DNA of 64,000 nucleotides, taken from NCBI GenBank assembly GCA_965644295.1, contig CBFFRP010000419.1, positions 186,001 through 250,000 on the forward strand. Reading direction: 5' to 3'. Of this stretch, positions 37,884 to 47,939 are shown one piece after another. The DNA comes from Paraphysomonas bandaiensis (lineage: Eukaryota; Chrysophyceae). The translations under genes were made by a program, and so were the position numbers. The notes below the pieces were generated by a model. It was given only the letters and a program-made list of their open reading frames with translations, made no database searches and was not told the DNA's origin. Position 1 is the first letter of the stretch. Each line of letters opens with the position of its first letter.

Positions 37884-38533
37884 ATAACTACCAGGGCTGC
37901 GTAACTACTAATTGAATCTCAATAAATTGTAATTGCATAGAATATACGTCATAATTGCAACTATAATTGCTCGCTGGAAGGTTGCAATTACTTGACAATT
38001 ATTTACTATATAGTCTAAGGACATAATATTTGAATTAGAAGTTGGTAAACATTAAGGACGTTGGCCACCTATTGTCCTTAATGTCCATCAACCTTCATGG
38101 ATATTATAAGGCTATTATAATGGGAAGGTTGGCCTCTCATTATAAATTTCTTTACCTTTTGAAAGCTACTGTTTGTTTGAATGGTCGATTACATGTCTTT
38201 CCTCTCGATCTTGAGCTACAAGACTAAGTTCAGCTCGATCCATAGCGTAATACCCTTCTAGTTTGAAGATAATCTCTAAGTTGTTTGACAATCATGTTCT
38301 TACCGACCTGTCTTACAGGACACTGCACGATTGAAGTTCTTGCGCTTTAATAGACTTCTGTGGAATGCAAGTACAGTTGAAGATGCTATTTGAGCATGTA
38401 ACAACTAATTTAATTATACAATAATTGGCAATTAAATAGCGATTATAATTGCGTGAGCTATAACTAGTAATTGCTATTTAATTGGTAAAAGACATTACAT
38501 TGCAATTATTTGTTACCGAGCCCTGATAACTAT
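37884..38533. mobile_element. Non-autonomous hAT-like element with 8-bp target-site duplication
   Basis: The element (37892-38525, 634 bp) begins CAGGGCTGCGTAAC and ends with the inverted form, whose complement is CAGGGCTCGGTAAC. The flanking 8-mers are ATAACTAC (37884-37891) and ATAACTAT (38526-38533), a 7/8 match. The 8-bp duplication and CAGGG ends are classic for hAT transposons. The interior is AT-rich with many AATTG words and has no transposase. A 10-bp perfect hairpin (CATTAAGGAC / GTCCTTAATG) sits at about 38049-38082. Confidence 0.8.
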
Positions 38534-38703
38534 GCGTAAGGCGGCGTGGGGAAAAAGCTCCGGGAGTGTATGATCCGTCTGTGAAGATTGCTTGGTAAGT
38601 ATCAGGGTCGACATCGTAACACACTATGATATTATATATATGCTGCATGCAAGTATCAAGCACCGAGGTCACCGAAAGAGCACGACTTAGTAACTACCGC
38701 AGC

Positions 38704-38918
38704 TTGCTTCATATCGAAGCACAATCTGATATTGTTGAGAGGCTCTTTAGTCGTGCAAAGTTGATTATAACACCTGAGTGTCGAAACATATGAATCCAAT
38801 GACATTCCTACGAGCCAATTACATGCTCTGGAATGCTAATACCTTTCATATATATGAAGCCTTGCAAGAAGATCCTGCTGTGCCAGTGGAAGACGAGAAG
38901 AATGATGATGATGTGTAG
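38704..38918 (+). pseudogene. hAT transposase C-terminal relic
   Basis: Reads the hAT dimerisation-domain signature SDIVERLFSRAKLIITPE and then, after a frame change near 38785-38792, MNPMTFLRANYMLWNANT, ending at a stop at 38916-38918. The upstream transposase is not recognisable. Expected family features are the ERxFSxAK block and a following Leu-rich RxN segment. It lies less than 200 bp beyond the non-autonomous element but no matching terminus was found. Confidence 0.75.
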
Positions 38919-39219
38919 AAGATAGTTTTTGTTGGAGCCGAATATTGAATGTCTATATTGTCCTGGTGCTAAAGTGAGCGTTACCGATTCAGGTAAAAAC
39001 ACTTTTTAGATAAAATGGGATGAACTACTTTATTTACTACAATTCAAGGTTAATGAGAAGATTACTTGTCTTAATGACATAGTATAGACGTATAGACATA
39101 TATTGGCGCAAAACAAATCTCATGGATATTAGCACACCATTTACGCACTGTCAGAAATATGTGGGACTCCTAGTAGCGTACTACGTACATCAACATTTTT
39201 ACAAACAACATATATAACA

Positions 39220-40002
39220 TCAATTTTTCGCTCCAGATTTTTTTTTTAATAATAGCTCTCTCTCTTTTTCTTCTTTCTCACGTGCTTCCCTTTCAATTTG
39301 TTCCACCATGTCCCCCTTTCTCTGAAGGATCTTTCCCAAGACCTCATTGGTACGGGATGTGGTTGGGGAAACATAGTGTTGTCCACCTATCTGCCTCGCT
39401 TCCCTCACGAGTTGCAAAGCCTGCTCCCGATTACCCTTTGATATTGATTGAACAGCCGCCGCTCGGTACACCTGCGTATTCACTTGTCCACAATGTAAAC
39501 CAGCCCTTTCCAATTCGATCGCCCTAAGGTTAGTTTCTAGGGCAGAACGTGAATCCCCAGTTATATTCTGCAACTTGGCAATGTTACGAAGGTTCATAGG
39601 AATTTCTGGACGAAGGTCACGTGCGCGCCGCGCATGCTCAAATGCCTCCCTGTAGTGCCCCTGCCTAGCATGCAGCGCACCCAAATTCATGTGAAGTGTG
39701 GGTTGTTCATCAACCAAAATCGTAGCCTTTTTAAGCTCCTTAGCTCCACGCGACGGATCGCCTTGTTTGGCCATATGCAACGCCAAATCATTTCGGATCA
39801 TGACATCTCCAGGAGAGCAATCTACAGCCCGCCGATAGTGGTGCATCGCTCTGTCGTTATTACCCTCTGATGCTACAATAGCTGCCAGATACTGATTGTA
39901 TTTCGGCATTGTCGGGTTGGATTGCAGTTTATTCTCGTAAAAATCAACTGCAAATTGTGTGTGCGCATTTCGAGTGCGTTTACTCTGTTGGTTAACACTC
40001 AT
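39220..40002 (-). CDS. TPR-repeat protein
   Basis: Single-exon frame of 260 residues made almost wholly of tetratricopeptide repeats, for example YNQYLAAIVASEGNNDRAMH, VMIRNDLALHMAKQGDPSRG, LHMNLGALHARQGHYREAFE and MNLRNIAKLQNITGDSRSAL. A Glu/Arg/Lys-rich coiled tail ends the protein. TPRs are protein-binding scaffolds; no enzymatic domain and no targeting signal is seen, so the partner is unknown. No intron is needed, unlike most genes here. Its head-to-head neighbour is the pseudokinase, 672 bp away. Confidence 0.85.
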   Translation of the reverse strand: MSVNQQSKRTRNAHTQFAVDFYENKLQSNPTMPKYNQYLAAIVASEGNNDRAMHHYRRAVDCSPGDVMIRNDLALHMAKQGDPSRGAKELKKATILVDEQPTLHMNLGALHARQGHYREAFEHARRARDLRPEIPMNLRNIAKLQNITGDSRSALETNLRAIELERAGLHCGQVNTQVYRAAAVQSISKGNREQALQLVREARQIGGQHYVSPTTSRTNEVLGKILQRKGDMVEQIEREAREKEEKERELLLKKKSGAKN

Positions 40003-40674
40003 AGTGGAAAGTATCAGTTAAGTGATGAGTAGATATCAGAGACACTCTCAGCGCTGAGTGTTCATCAGACTAAATATATATGTATGTATATATGAGGGCC
40101 TGCAAGATGAGAATGGCTGAAAAAATTAACTCAAATAACTTCAAACAAAGTATGGCATAGGGATATATCCACCGGTAGAGTGAGAGGGTCGCTTGGTGCT
40201 TCTGTTATATGAGTGTTAAGAGTGGGTGCAACTGGTACGTGTGTATACATATACATATATATACATACATACATATACATACACTGCTACAGTCAGCTGC
40301 TCGTGCTGTGCTCCTAACTGCTGGAGCGCTGACCGTATATACTGATACAATACGGCTGAAGTAAAATACCGTCACTGCCAGGATACGAGGCCTGTTCTTG
40401 TGGTGTAGGAATTCCCAGTACTAGTCCCACCAACCTGCCATCGTATGTGACATGGGAATACACAATTATATGGTTGCGCTGTGAACTCCCCGTACTTCCC
40501 GTGTCCTTCACCATGTAGCCGGGATATGTGTTCGTGCGTGTCGTCGTATGTCTACTGACGTGAGTGGGGATGATATGAAGATGATCCATTCAACTCGACT
40601 CTCTCACTATCATTATAATTCGCTCTGTTGGTAGCATAGTTAGTAGACAGATAACACTAACAATCTACGCTCCA
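40003..40674. promoter_or_regulatory. Divergent spacer between TPR and pseudokinase genes
   Basis: 672 bp between outward starts, with a TATACATACATA microsatellite around 40245-40282. A minus-strand frame of 91 codons at 40314-40589 has no recognisable features and is treated as chance. Confidence 0.35.
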
Positions 40675-41674
40675 ATGGGCTGTGCTAATACCAAACACGA
40701 TGTGGTGAAGAAGAAACCAGTGGGGTTCAGTGTGTCGAGCACTAATTCTGATCTCACAGATATCAATGTCAGCGTCCCTGATCCCTTCAGATCATATTAC
40801 AAAGTAACTGATATCATATTCGAGAAAGGGCACAGGAAGTTATGCCGAGGGATTAGTAGAACACGTAATGATGTAGTCATAGAGTGTACCAACCTTAAGG
40901 CATATCAGTCTGAGGGCTTCACTGAGATAGATTATTACAACCGATTAGATATTCTTCGCCAGATTGATCACGAATGTACACCTAAAGTTCTAGATTTCTT
41001 CGACGGGTCTCAAACTAACAAGATTGTCTTTGAGTATGTGCCTGGCAGGGATTTGAAGTATATCTTGAAGACGAAGGGTCCACTGCCATCAAAGGTAGGC
41101 ATATATATTTTTTTAATGTGTCAATGTTTTAACGTATATTCTGATATAGATCGTCAAATTAATTGCACTGGCTATCATATCAGTTCTGAAGTATCTTCAC
41201 AAAAACGGAATTATTCACCGCAACATTTCGACGACTAACATAATACTGGCATCTTTCGCCACTTTAAGCGACCAGAGTAAGATAAAAGTTGTTGGTTTTA
41301 CAAGACCAGCTAGTGTGCCCCGAACGAGGGATGGAATTGTTGAACCAAGACTACTACCAGTGCAACTGAAAGATACCGACACCTCCAGCGCCCCAGAGCT
41401 CTGCATGGCTGACCACGGTCCAGCGGTGGATTTATTTTCCTTAGGCGCTGTCATCTATGAATCAGTGACTGGTTCACCACCAGACACAGATGACCTCATT
41501 TTCGGACTAGAATGGTCCTCAGAGCAGCTGGTTGCTTGGAGATTGCAGGTTGGTAATATAAGCAGTAATATTCACTGTATGTAAAAGCTCATGTAGGAGC
41601 TGGTTGTCGGACTACTTTCAAAGGACCCTCTGAAGCGTCCGAGTCTCAAGGCGGCCGAAAAATATTTTTGCTAA
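40675..41674 (+). CDS. Myristoylation-motif pseudokinase
   Basis: Three exons (40675-41094, 41150-41548, 41597-41674) give 298 residues. The start MGCANTK is a good N-myristoylation plus palmitoylation signal, suggesting membrane attachment. The kinase fold is clear: KIVFEYVPGRDLKYILK (hinge), ISVLKYLHKNGIIHRNIS (catalytic-loop region), APEL and VDLFSLGAVIYESVTGSPP, then the SKDPLKRPSL motif. All three catalytic motifs are lost. The VAIK lysine is E70 (NDVVIEC), HRD is HRN (N165), and DFG reads VGF (188-190). The Gly loop is also absent (EKGHRKLCRG). N170 of the loop is kept. A regulatory or scaffold role, not phosphotransfer, is inferred. The kinase fold matches serine/threonine kinases in general. 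Confidence 0.85.
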
Positions 41675-42943
41675 TTATGGAAATAACCGAAACTTGTTGA
41701 GGGGACTTATTCTTTACGTTGCCGAAATAGGCAAAACTGTAATAGTTATTGCTACCTATAGTGTAGCGTATGCTGTTGAATGGAAATCATTACATACATG
41801 AAACTCATTGCGAAGGATGTAGTATATTTTATGTGCATACTATTTCAATTATCATGCACGTTTTAAATTACCAAAATATTCTTTTTTTGATATTGGAGTT
41901 CGTATATATTTAATTAAAAATACGAAGCCGGTATTTAAATCGGAGTTTGATGGAATGGAGTTATCAATTATCAAGACTATTCTTGTACTATTATTTGCGA
42001 ATATCTCGATAGTCTTTGTCTAAGAAAAGTGTATTTTGTCATTCGAAAGTGACTTCATTATTACATTTCAACCATTGGGGAAGGAGCTATGATGAGTTGA
42101 CTTCAAAAGAAAATCATCTAACACCACTTCAAGTTATATTCCATCCTTCTTCTAATGTAGACGATCATAATGATGTCAGTAGACGAGATCAATCATCAAA
42201 ACCAAGACTTCGAGAATTCAAATTTACAGGAGAGTTCCAAATTGTTCCAATGCCTCATTTAATGCTGAACCCAGTAATCCATTCCTTCCAGGGTTTGGGA
42301 CAAGTCGTGATTATCATACACACAGTATTCGAGTCAGTTGAATTAGCAGGCAGGGTTGCGTAACAATTAATTGTCTATTAGTTGACGCAGGATTTTTATA
42401 ATTGAAATTATTATTATTACTTGCTGTCTCAATTAATTGATACTAAACTACAGCGCAAAATAGTAGGATAATATCAGATTTAAGCACTAGTTAGATAAAT
42501 TGCTTTACTACAGTAGTTCTGACTCGTACACGTCACTTGCTACTAATGAGACATTCACTGCTACCTACTACCCATATATGGTACACTTGCGTTGTTTGCG
42601 AAGTGATTAAAGGAATGTTGACTAAGTAAGGAATATAGTAACACTACTAGGTATACATAGATGTATTATGAGGTGAAACTAGTGTTGGTGTAGTGTGTAT
42701 ATCGTATGAGTAGAGTTGTGGTAAAGAAATTATGTTGAGTAAGTCATAACCTTAGTGCAGTAATCGAAAAACTGACTACGTTGAACCCTACTCAGAATCA
42801 AACTTTGGCATCATGGGTAAAAACTGAAGTTAGTTATCTGTAATGCCGCTCAAACAACACAATAACTGCAATGAGCTTGGGCATCTAGATAAAACAGTCT
42901 ACCTACCAACACCCATTACACTTGGAGATATGAATACAAATAT
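41675..42943. other. Convergent spacer with hAT-like terminus
   Basis: No host gene recognised. The frame at 42016-42363 (115 codons) shows no known features and runs into the transposon end at 42351, so it is left out. Confidence 0.5.
42351..42560 (+). mobile_element. hAT-like element terminus and sub-terminal region
   Basis: Starts CAGGGTTGCGTAAC and shares TTAATTGTC, GACGCAGG and GATACTAAACTAC with 9575-9705. The part at 42490-42560 matches 60570-60640 (TAGTTCTGACTC, TACAC, TAATGAGACA/TAATAAGACA). So three places hold pieces of one family; the distal end was not found. Confidence 0.6.
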
Positions 42944-43701
42944 CTACTCTAGTCGAGTGAATCTGGTAACCATAGTGCACTGCTCCCCTTCATCAAGTCT
43001 GTCTCCAATCCAGGTCTACTCGTACGGACATGAGTGTCAGGCGTTTAAACGAAAAAACGAGGAAGTGAAACACTTACCATTTTGATTGTATCGCTGTCCT
43101 CCATGGTCCTGACGTGTTTGACAACTATATTCTTGGTATTGTCAGTGGGTATCGCCTGCACATGTAATTCCTGGTTTTCTTCCACAATCCACGCCTTAAA
43201 ATGAAAGGTTTTCCCCTCATCCTCCGCTTCTACAGATTCAGCGGATGATTCATCTGCGGCAACTTTGAGTTTCAGTACAGATGGAGTGGAGCCACTCCCA
43301 AAATCTTTAATGATTTCAAGCTTATCTTCTGTTAAAATAATTTTCTGATTCATTTTCAAAAACATTTTAGGAGCCTGTGAAAAAGCAGTGTTAATTCCAC
43401 TCCATATCCGTCATAATCTTACAATTAATCGAATCGCGTATGGCTTTCGCATAAACTTTAACCATCCGTCGAAATTCTCTTCTTCACACTGATTCCAGTA
43501 TCCGTTCATTTGTTCTTTCCAGCTCTGTGGGGTGTTTGATTTTGTAGCAGCTTTCTTGAGGACATAATTCTCACGCACTTGTCTCTTGGAGTACATGTTA
43601 AACATAACTATCACTGTTACAACCCCTATCATATAGAAGGGCACCACAAAATCAATAGCTCCATTCAAATCGAACGCGGGATAATGCATTGCCGAGTCCA
43701 T
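42944..43701 (-). CDS. Membrane-anchored FABP-like (calycin) protein
   Basis: Three exons (43701-43423, 43374-43078, 43015-42944) give 215 residues. An N-terminal transmembrane segment (FVVPFYMIGVVTVIVMFN, about residues 18-36) is followed by a basic linker. Then comes a stretch resembling fatty-acid-binding proteins: MNGYWNQCEEENFDGWLKFM, as in the GxWxxxxxENFDxxLKxxG opening. The barrel-like KTFHFKAWIVEENQEL, VVKHVRTMEDSDTIKM and TWIGDRLDEGEQC strands follow. All splice junctions are phase 0. FABPs are normally soluble and about 130 residues, so the membrane anchor is unusual. A lipid-binding role is inferred from the fold, without checking key residues. The third exon acceptor was picked because it yields the typical C-terminal strands. 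Confidence 0.7.
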
Positions 43702-44107
43702 CGCGGTTGTGTGCTCCCTATTAAGTGTCGTGCTATGGATGGATGTGTATTTAATTAAGTGCTGTAGGTATACCGTGTACCGTGTACAGCAGCATGTGTA
43801 GGCTAGTTTCTTCTCTGGTACCGTGGCAAACTTGGCCATCAAATGGTATACAGGTATACAGGTATACTGCGTTATACGCATGTATATCCACTTGTACTGC
43901 TGTAGGAACAAAAATTCTCGTGGAAATGTTTTCGGTACACTGCAGAAGAGCAGAGCAGACATAGTGCTGTATATGCACATATGCATATATATATATAGGA
44001 ACAGGAACAGAGTATAGAGTACAGTGTATGTAGAGCAGGATATATATACACAGCTCATAACACACTCTATCATCCAGTACCAATATACATTTATACCTCT
44101 ATTGGCA
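43702..44107. promoter_or_regulatory. Short divergent spacer with GGTATAC repeats
   Basis: 406 bp, the shortest divergent spacer. GGTATACCGTGTACC is at 43767-43781, and ATGGTATACAGGTATACAGG with one further unit at 43843-43867. These lie 65-170 bp upstream of the FABP-like gene and 240-340 bp upstream of the other. Function inferred from position and recurrence. Confidence 0.45.
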
Positions 44108-44885
44108 ATGTCAATCGAGAAAGAACCCTCTGAATCCCCCACTGATGTTTCCAGAAACAAATCATTGCGTTGGCGGACACTCAAGTCTGCTCTAGCCCCC
44201 GGGCTTAACATCACTAACTCCACGGATTTCCCTGTGTTGTTTGTACTCTCTCAGCTGTCACCACTGCACTGGTGTCGGATTGAACCAGGGGAGACAAAGC
44301 ATGTACCGTGTGGGCGTGTATTATTTACAGCGAGTGCGGAGGTGTATGATGAGAGCACAGTGCCCACTGCCGCCGGGTATATATACACGCGTATAATCTG
44401 AGCTCATACTGCACATTCATATAGATTTAACTATATTTGTAGTAATGAATTGATTGGTAAATATCGATAGAAGCGCGTATATTGACGTATATTGTGAAAT
44501 ATGTATCTAAGATTGCGATTTGTATCAACACAGTGATTGAAAGATATAAAACATCTGAATAGATGTGGTTAGATATTGATATATTGGTATATATATGGTG
44601 TAATATATATACTAGCATATATCTTTCATGCTTGTCTAATCTTTCTTTACTTGCAGAGTGGCTGCCCGTATTGCCGGAATCGTTGCGGCGACATTATTGA
44701 CAGGTGGGCTTGTTGGAGTGGGAATCGTCGGTACAGCTAGTGCTTTCACTAGTTTCAGACCATGTCACGTTCACGGTATATTTGCTGATGGTGGAACCCT
44801 TCTTGTTTCTAGTCAAATGAGCGAGCACAATATTCCGAGGCTATCCATTACACGTCTTGCACAGGGTGAATCACTTCACCTTTAG
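44108..44885 (+). CDS. Small protein with beta-rich domain and Gly-rich hydrophobic segment
   Basis: Two exons (44108-44376, 44657-44885) give 165 residues. The intron (280 bp) is the longest seen here. The first exon holds a beta-rich-looking core (NITNSTDFPVLFVLSQLSPL, HWCRIEPGETKHVPCGRVLF). The second opens with a hydrophobic Gly/Ala-rich run (RIAGIVAATLLTGGLVGVGI) that could be a membrane segment or amphipathic anchor. It ends with a short soluble part. I recall similar xxNxTxxPLxFVLSQLxPLHW sequences in uncharacterised proteins of other eukaryotes, but give no function. Frame closure across the intron and conserved-looking motifs support it as a gene. Confidence 0.65.
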
Positions 44886-45164
44886 AAGTGCAGTAAGTTT
44901 TGTACGAAACCTCTCTCTATTTAGCTATTATTTAACGTTGCAAATATTTTTATGATGACGTATTGCTTTCATTAATATGACTTAATAATTCATATTATCT
45001 TTGAATATTATGCAAAATGTTATTTACTGATGTCAGTAGCCGGTCAGTTGTAGGTCATTACCCGCACTGTAATTAATCTGTGTTACCAAAATATCGTTAT
45101 TAATAGAATATCATAACGTCAATCACATCGGATTATGTCCAATTTTTTCTCAAATTGGACCTCA

Positions 45165-45345
45165 TTTTGGCTCAACAGAACGCTCATATTAGCACCGAGC
45201 ATACATATATAGACGTTCAACTTCAATATTCGGTTCAACAGAAGCTTTCTTCTATCTTGATTATGATATTGGCAGTCCTCTGTACTAGCTATGTGATTTC
45301 ATTATATTACACATTTGTAGAGAAGCCACAGTGATGAGTCAACTA
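45165..45345. repeat. Dispersed repeat shared with 21570-21750
   Basis: Second copy of the repeat at 21.6 kb, in the same orientation, diverged by roughly one base in eight by eye. It ends about 10 bp before LTR copy B. Confidence 0.7.
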
Positions 45346-45354
45346 TCCAAAGCT

Positions 45355-45648
45355 TAATGGAAATTGCTCATTTTAAGCTAGATCACTGAGAGAATTTGTC
45401 GTAAGACTAGATAGATTTATTAATATCGTTTACACGAAATTGTGATAACCAACACTAACTCATTTTAATCCATGCATAATATCCTACGTATGCGAACCTC
45501 GCGTTACTGAACATATCTTGAAAGATCAAACTATTTCAGTTTCTCAATATCATCATAGAATTTGTACACCACTATATTTCACTGTATTCTCGTACATTGT
45601 CTTCAAGTAACATACTGAATATACTAGAATAAGATCCATATTTTAATC
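45355..45648 (-). mobile_element. Solo LTR (copy B)
   Basis: About 290 bp, very similar to copy A throughout (GGAAATTGCTCATTTTAAGC in both). No gag flanks it. Confidence 0.8.
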
Positions 45649-45685
45649 CTTCGACTGCTGTATAAGGTCATATTGATCTCTGCCC

Positions 45686-45740
45686 CATTCTGAGCGCGTA
45701 CTTAGGTAGAGCCGGGTGGGTACTAACTAATACTTGATTT
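45686..45740. repeat. GC-rich direct repeat, short copy
   Basis: The start of a repeat (GAGCGCGTACTTAGGTAGAG) that recurs longer at 52015-52150 and 53608-53745. Here it stops after about 55 bp at the edge of the recombinase remnant. Confidence 0.6.
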
Positions 45741-46403
45741 ATGTGTGGAGACCTTTGGTAATCTTTTTCCATCGCTTGAGTAATGACAACACCTCTCAAT
45801 CGATTTTGATACGCTGCGTCCCATACGTATCTTTTGTTTTATACCGCTGGAAACAAACTCCCGTGTCTCCCAGTCGATATAATTATACTTTTTACTGGGT
45901 TGTAACTTCAGTTCACTATAGTCGAGTGACCGCCGCGGAAGCACCTCCATCACCCCGCTGCACAACAAAAGAAGAATAAAGGATTGTATCTCCTGTAGTT
46001 GTTCCATACTCAATTGTTTGACGTACATTAGTTTCATAATTTTTGGTTTCATTTGCGTGTGTATTCGGACCATCTCGGTAAAATCTACCCAATTGGCAGA
46101 TTCGCGATCGGTTTTAGTTTGTTCTTTTTGTTTTGCATTGTAAATTTCAATATCTTCTTGCATGAGTCTACTATATATGTCATTACCCGTGAGTATATAA
46201 AGGGCCGAACACGTCGTTTTACGTCCACTGATGTTTGGAATCCGTGTAATATAATCTATCAGTTGCTTTGTTTTATTTTGTATGTTGTCTTTACTAATAC
46301 CCGTCGCATTCAATGCGGAATTTATGAGTGACACGTACGTACGTACCGAACTGTCAGCCAATTTGGGTCGGTTTAAAAGAATAGTTTGTTTAATTGAATT
46401 CAT
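45723..46403 (-). pseudogene. Broken tyrosine recombinase of polinton-like-virus type
   Basis: A 226-codon open frame whose N-terminal part (RPKLADSSVRTYVSLINSAL, SGRKTTCSALYILTGND, KTDRESANWVDFTEMVRIH) resembles integrases of the tyrosine recombinase class found in polinton-like viruses and related algal/protist insertions. The motif PRRSLDYSELKL carries the first catalytic arginine. After EFV the frame loses similarity; family-like sequence continues in another frame and meets a stop, so there is at least one frameshift and one nonsense change. The remaining catalytic His, Arg and Tyr motifs are gone. Assignment rests on remembered motifs. It is adjacent to a second gene of similar origin. 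Confidence 0.65.
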
Positions 46404-46419
46404 TGCTTTTTATTAAACG

Positions 46420-46887
46420 TCATATAAAAATACGACGCAACCATTCATACAAAACCAAAATTTGAATTAGTTTTGCCTTTAGCACAATTCCACACATGCC
46501 ACGTGATTTCCATACATACATTTCCAGAATCATTCGAATCTTGGTTGATTTCGGAATGAGTTCACACAGTGGGATTTCAGCCGTGATTTTTTCTTTGTCG
46601 GTTCCCAACACCCCAATTTTGGTGTAGTCGGGAATCGGTTTGCGAAATGTTTTTACCACGGGCACCCGTATTGTGATCGTGTTTGGTTTCAAGTCGTGAG
46701 ATTTTAGTATTGGTTGATAATCCAAATCACTAAAACGTGCCTCCAAATATTCGTCCAATACTCTAAACGCACGATATTCAATCGATTCAGAGGAAACCTG
46801 CAATTGAAGTTTTCTAAAATCCTTACCGCTGTCATATAAATCCGATGCTGCATTTGCAACTTTGAGTTTTAAAGGCATGGCGATCAT
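46420..46887 (-). CDS. Hypothetical protein, probable companion of the recombinase
   Basis: Open frame of 155 residues, 16 bp upstream of the recombinase remnant on the same strand. It reads like a beta-rich protein (DFRKLQLQVSSESIEYRAFR, TITIRVPVVKTFRKPIPDYT, TKIRMILEMYVW, GMCGIVLKAKLIQILV). I recall similar GMCGIxLxxxxI endings in hypothetical proteins of virus-like protist elements; function unknown, single-strand-DNA binding only a guess. Whether it is intact or still expressed cannot be told. Confidence 0.45.
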   Translation of the reverse strand: MIAMPLKLKVANAASDLYDSGKDFRKLQLQVSSESIEYRAFRVLDEYLEARFSDLDYQPILKSHDLKPNTITIRVPVVKTFRKPIPDYTKIGVLGTDKEKITAEIPLCELIPKSTKIRMILEMYVWKSRGMCGIVLKAKLIQILVLYEWLRRIFI

Positions 46888-46944
46888 ACAGAAACCCAGT
46901 CGTTTGAGTGAATGGACTGTTCGACCAACGTTTAATAATCAAAC

Positions 46945-47439
46945 GTTATGCATCGAAATCCTGTAGTTCCTTCAGCAGTAGTTCGAACCGTAGTATGTAG
47001 TCCTTCGCAGTCTCCTCCGGACGCATCCGAAAGGAACCATACTGAGTTAACAGATCACTTTTATTCTGTTCTGCTTCTTAAAACTCATCAATCATCACAT
47101 GCGTTTTGAATCTGTTACTACCACTCCCATCAGCCTTGAACCCTCTATGCAAGAGATGGAATTTACGCAGCGCCTTCGGAGAATGCTGCACTGCTTCCCT
47201 GCAGTAAGAATACGCTATGGCGTTCGCCTTTCAATACCTCTTTACAGCCTGTCTGTACGCCTTCTCCTCCATTAACGTAAGTGGCTGTTCCCCGAAGTCA
47301 CTTTCCTTAGGTGGCAGTTCCACCGCTACTTCACTCTGCTTCTTTCTCATGAGCAATGTCTCAAAATCCTCAATCCATTGTTCAAGGTTATTCTCGTTGA
47401 ACTGCGGAAATGCTCCTCTATCCTCCTCGCTCGCTACCA
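46945..47439 (-). pseudogene. LTR retrotransposon gag fragment (copy C)
   Basis: Starts at the LTR-proximal ATG with MVASEEDRGAFPQFNENNLE and matches gag copy D over its length. The first frame is broken by a TGA at a codon after VKRY, and the fragment is cut at 46945, just before the virus-type genes. Nearly identical to copy D at the DNA level but in opposite orientation. Confidence 0.8.
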
Positions 47440-47738
47440 TGTTGGAAAACGCTCATTTTTACTTAGATCAAAAAGAGATTTAGTTGTTAGACTAGATAGA
47501 ATTATTATAATCGTTTACACGAATTGTGATAAACAACACAAACTCGTTTAGCACCATGCATAAATCACTACTTATGTAGACCTTTCGCTACTAAACATAT
47601 CTTGAACGAGCAAACTATTTCAGTTTCTCAATATAATAACAGCATCTACACATCACCATACTTGACTGTATTCTCGTACATTGTCTTCAAGTACCACACT
47701 GAATATACTAGGATCTAGGATACAATCCATATTCTAAT
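47440..47738 (-). mobile_element. 5' LTR of gag copy C
   Basis: TGTTGGAAAACGCTCATTTT to ATATTCTAATA, the reverse complement of the LTR at 52157. Directly next to gag copy C, so this is the 5' LTR of a truncated element. Confidence 0.85.
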
Positions 47739-47939
47739 AGGGGGCGATAACAATATATTGCCAGCAAAAATAAATAATAATAATATTTTAAAGACCAATA
47801 TTGATATATATTGGGCGCTAAAAATGGCTCGATTGGTAGTTAGTATAGGTTACAACATGACGAAAACCCAATAAAGCAAAATGTAGCAACTAGTACTCTC
47901 AAAGTGTTCTAACTCTTTGTCACTGTCATTCTCGGCATG

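Larger units (their letters stand above)
37559..39219. other. Spacer holding hAT-type elements
   Basis: Between the convergent 3' ends of the USP and TPR genes. It contains a non-autonomous element with target-site duplication and a broken hAT transposase tail, listed separately; no host gene recognised. Confidence 0.6.
44886..45722. other. Spacer made of repeats
   Basis: Spacer occupied by the dispersed repeat at 45165-45345, a solo LTR and a GC-rich repeat. No gene recognised. Confidence 0.55.

Noticed and set aside
42016-42363. 115-codon plus-strand frame as a gene
   Set aside because: It has no recognisable domain and runs into a transposon end at 42351.
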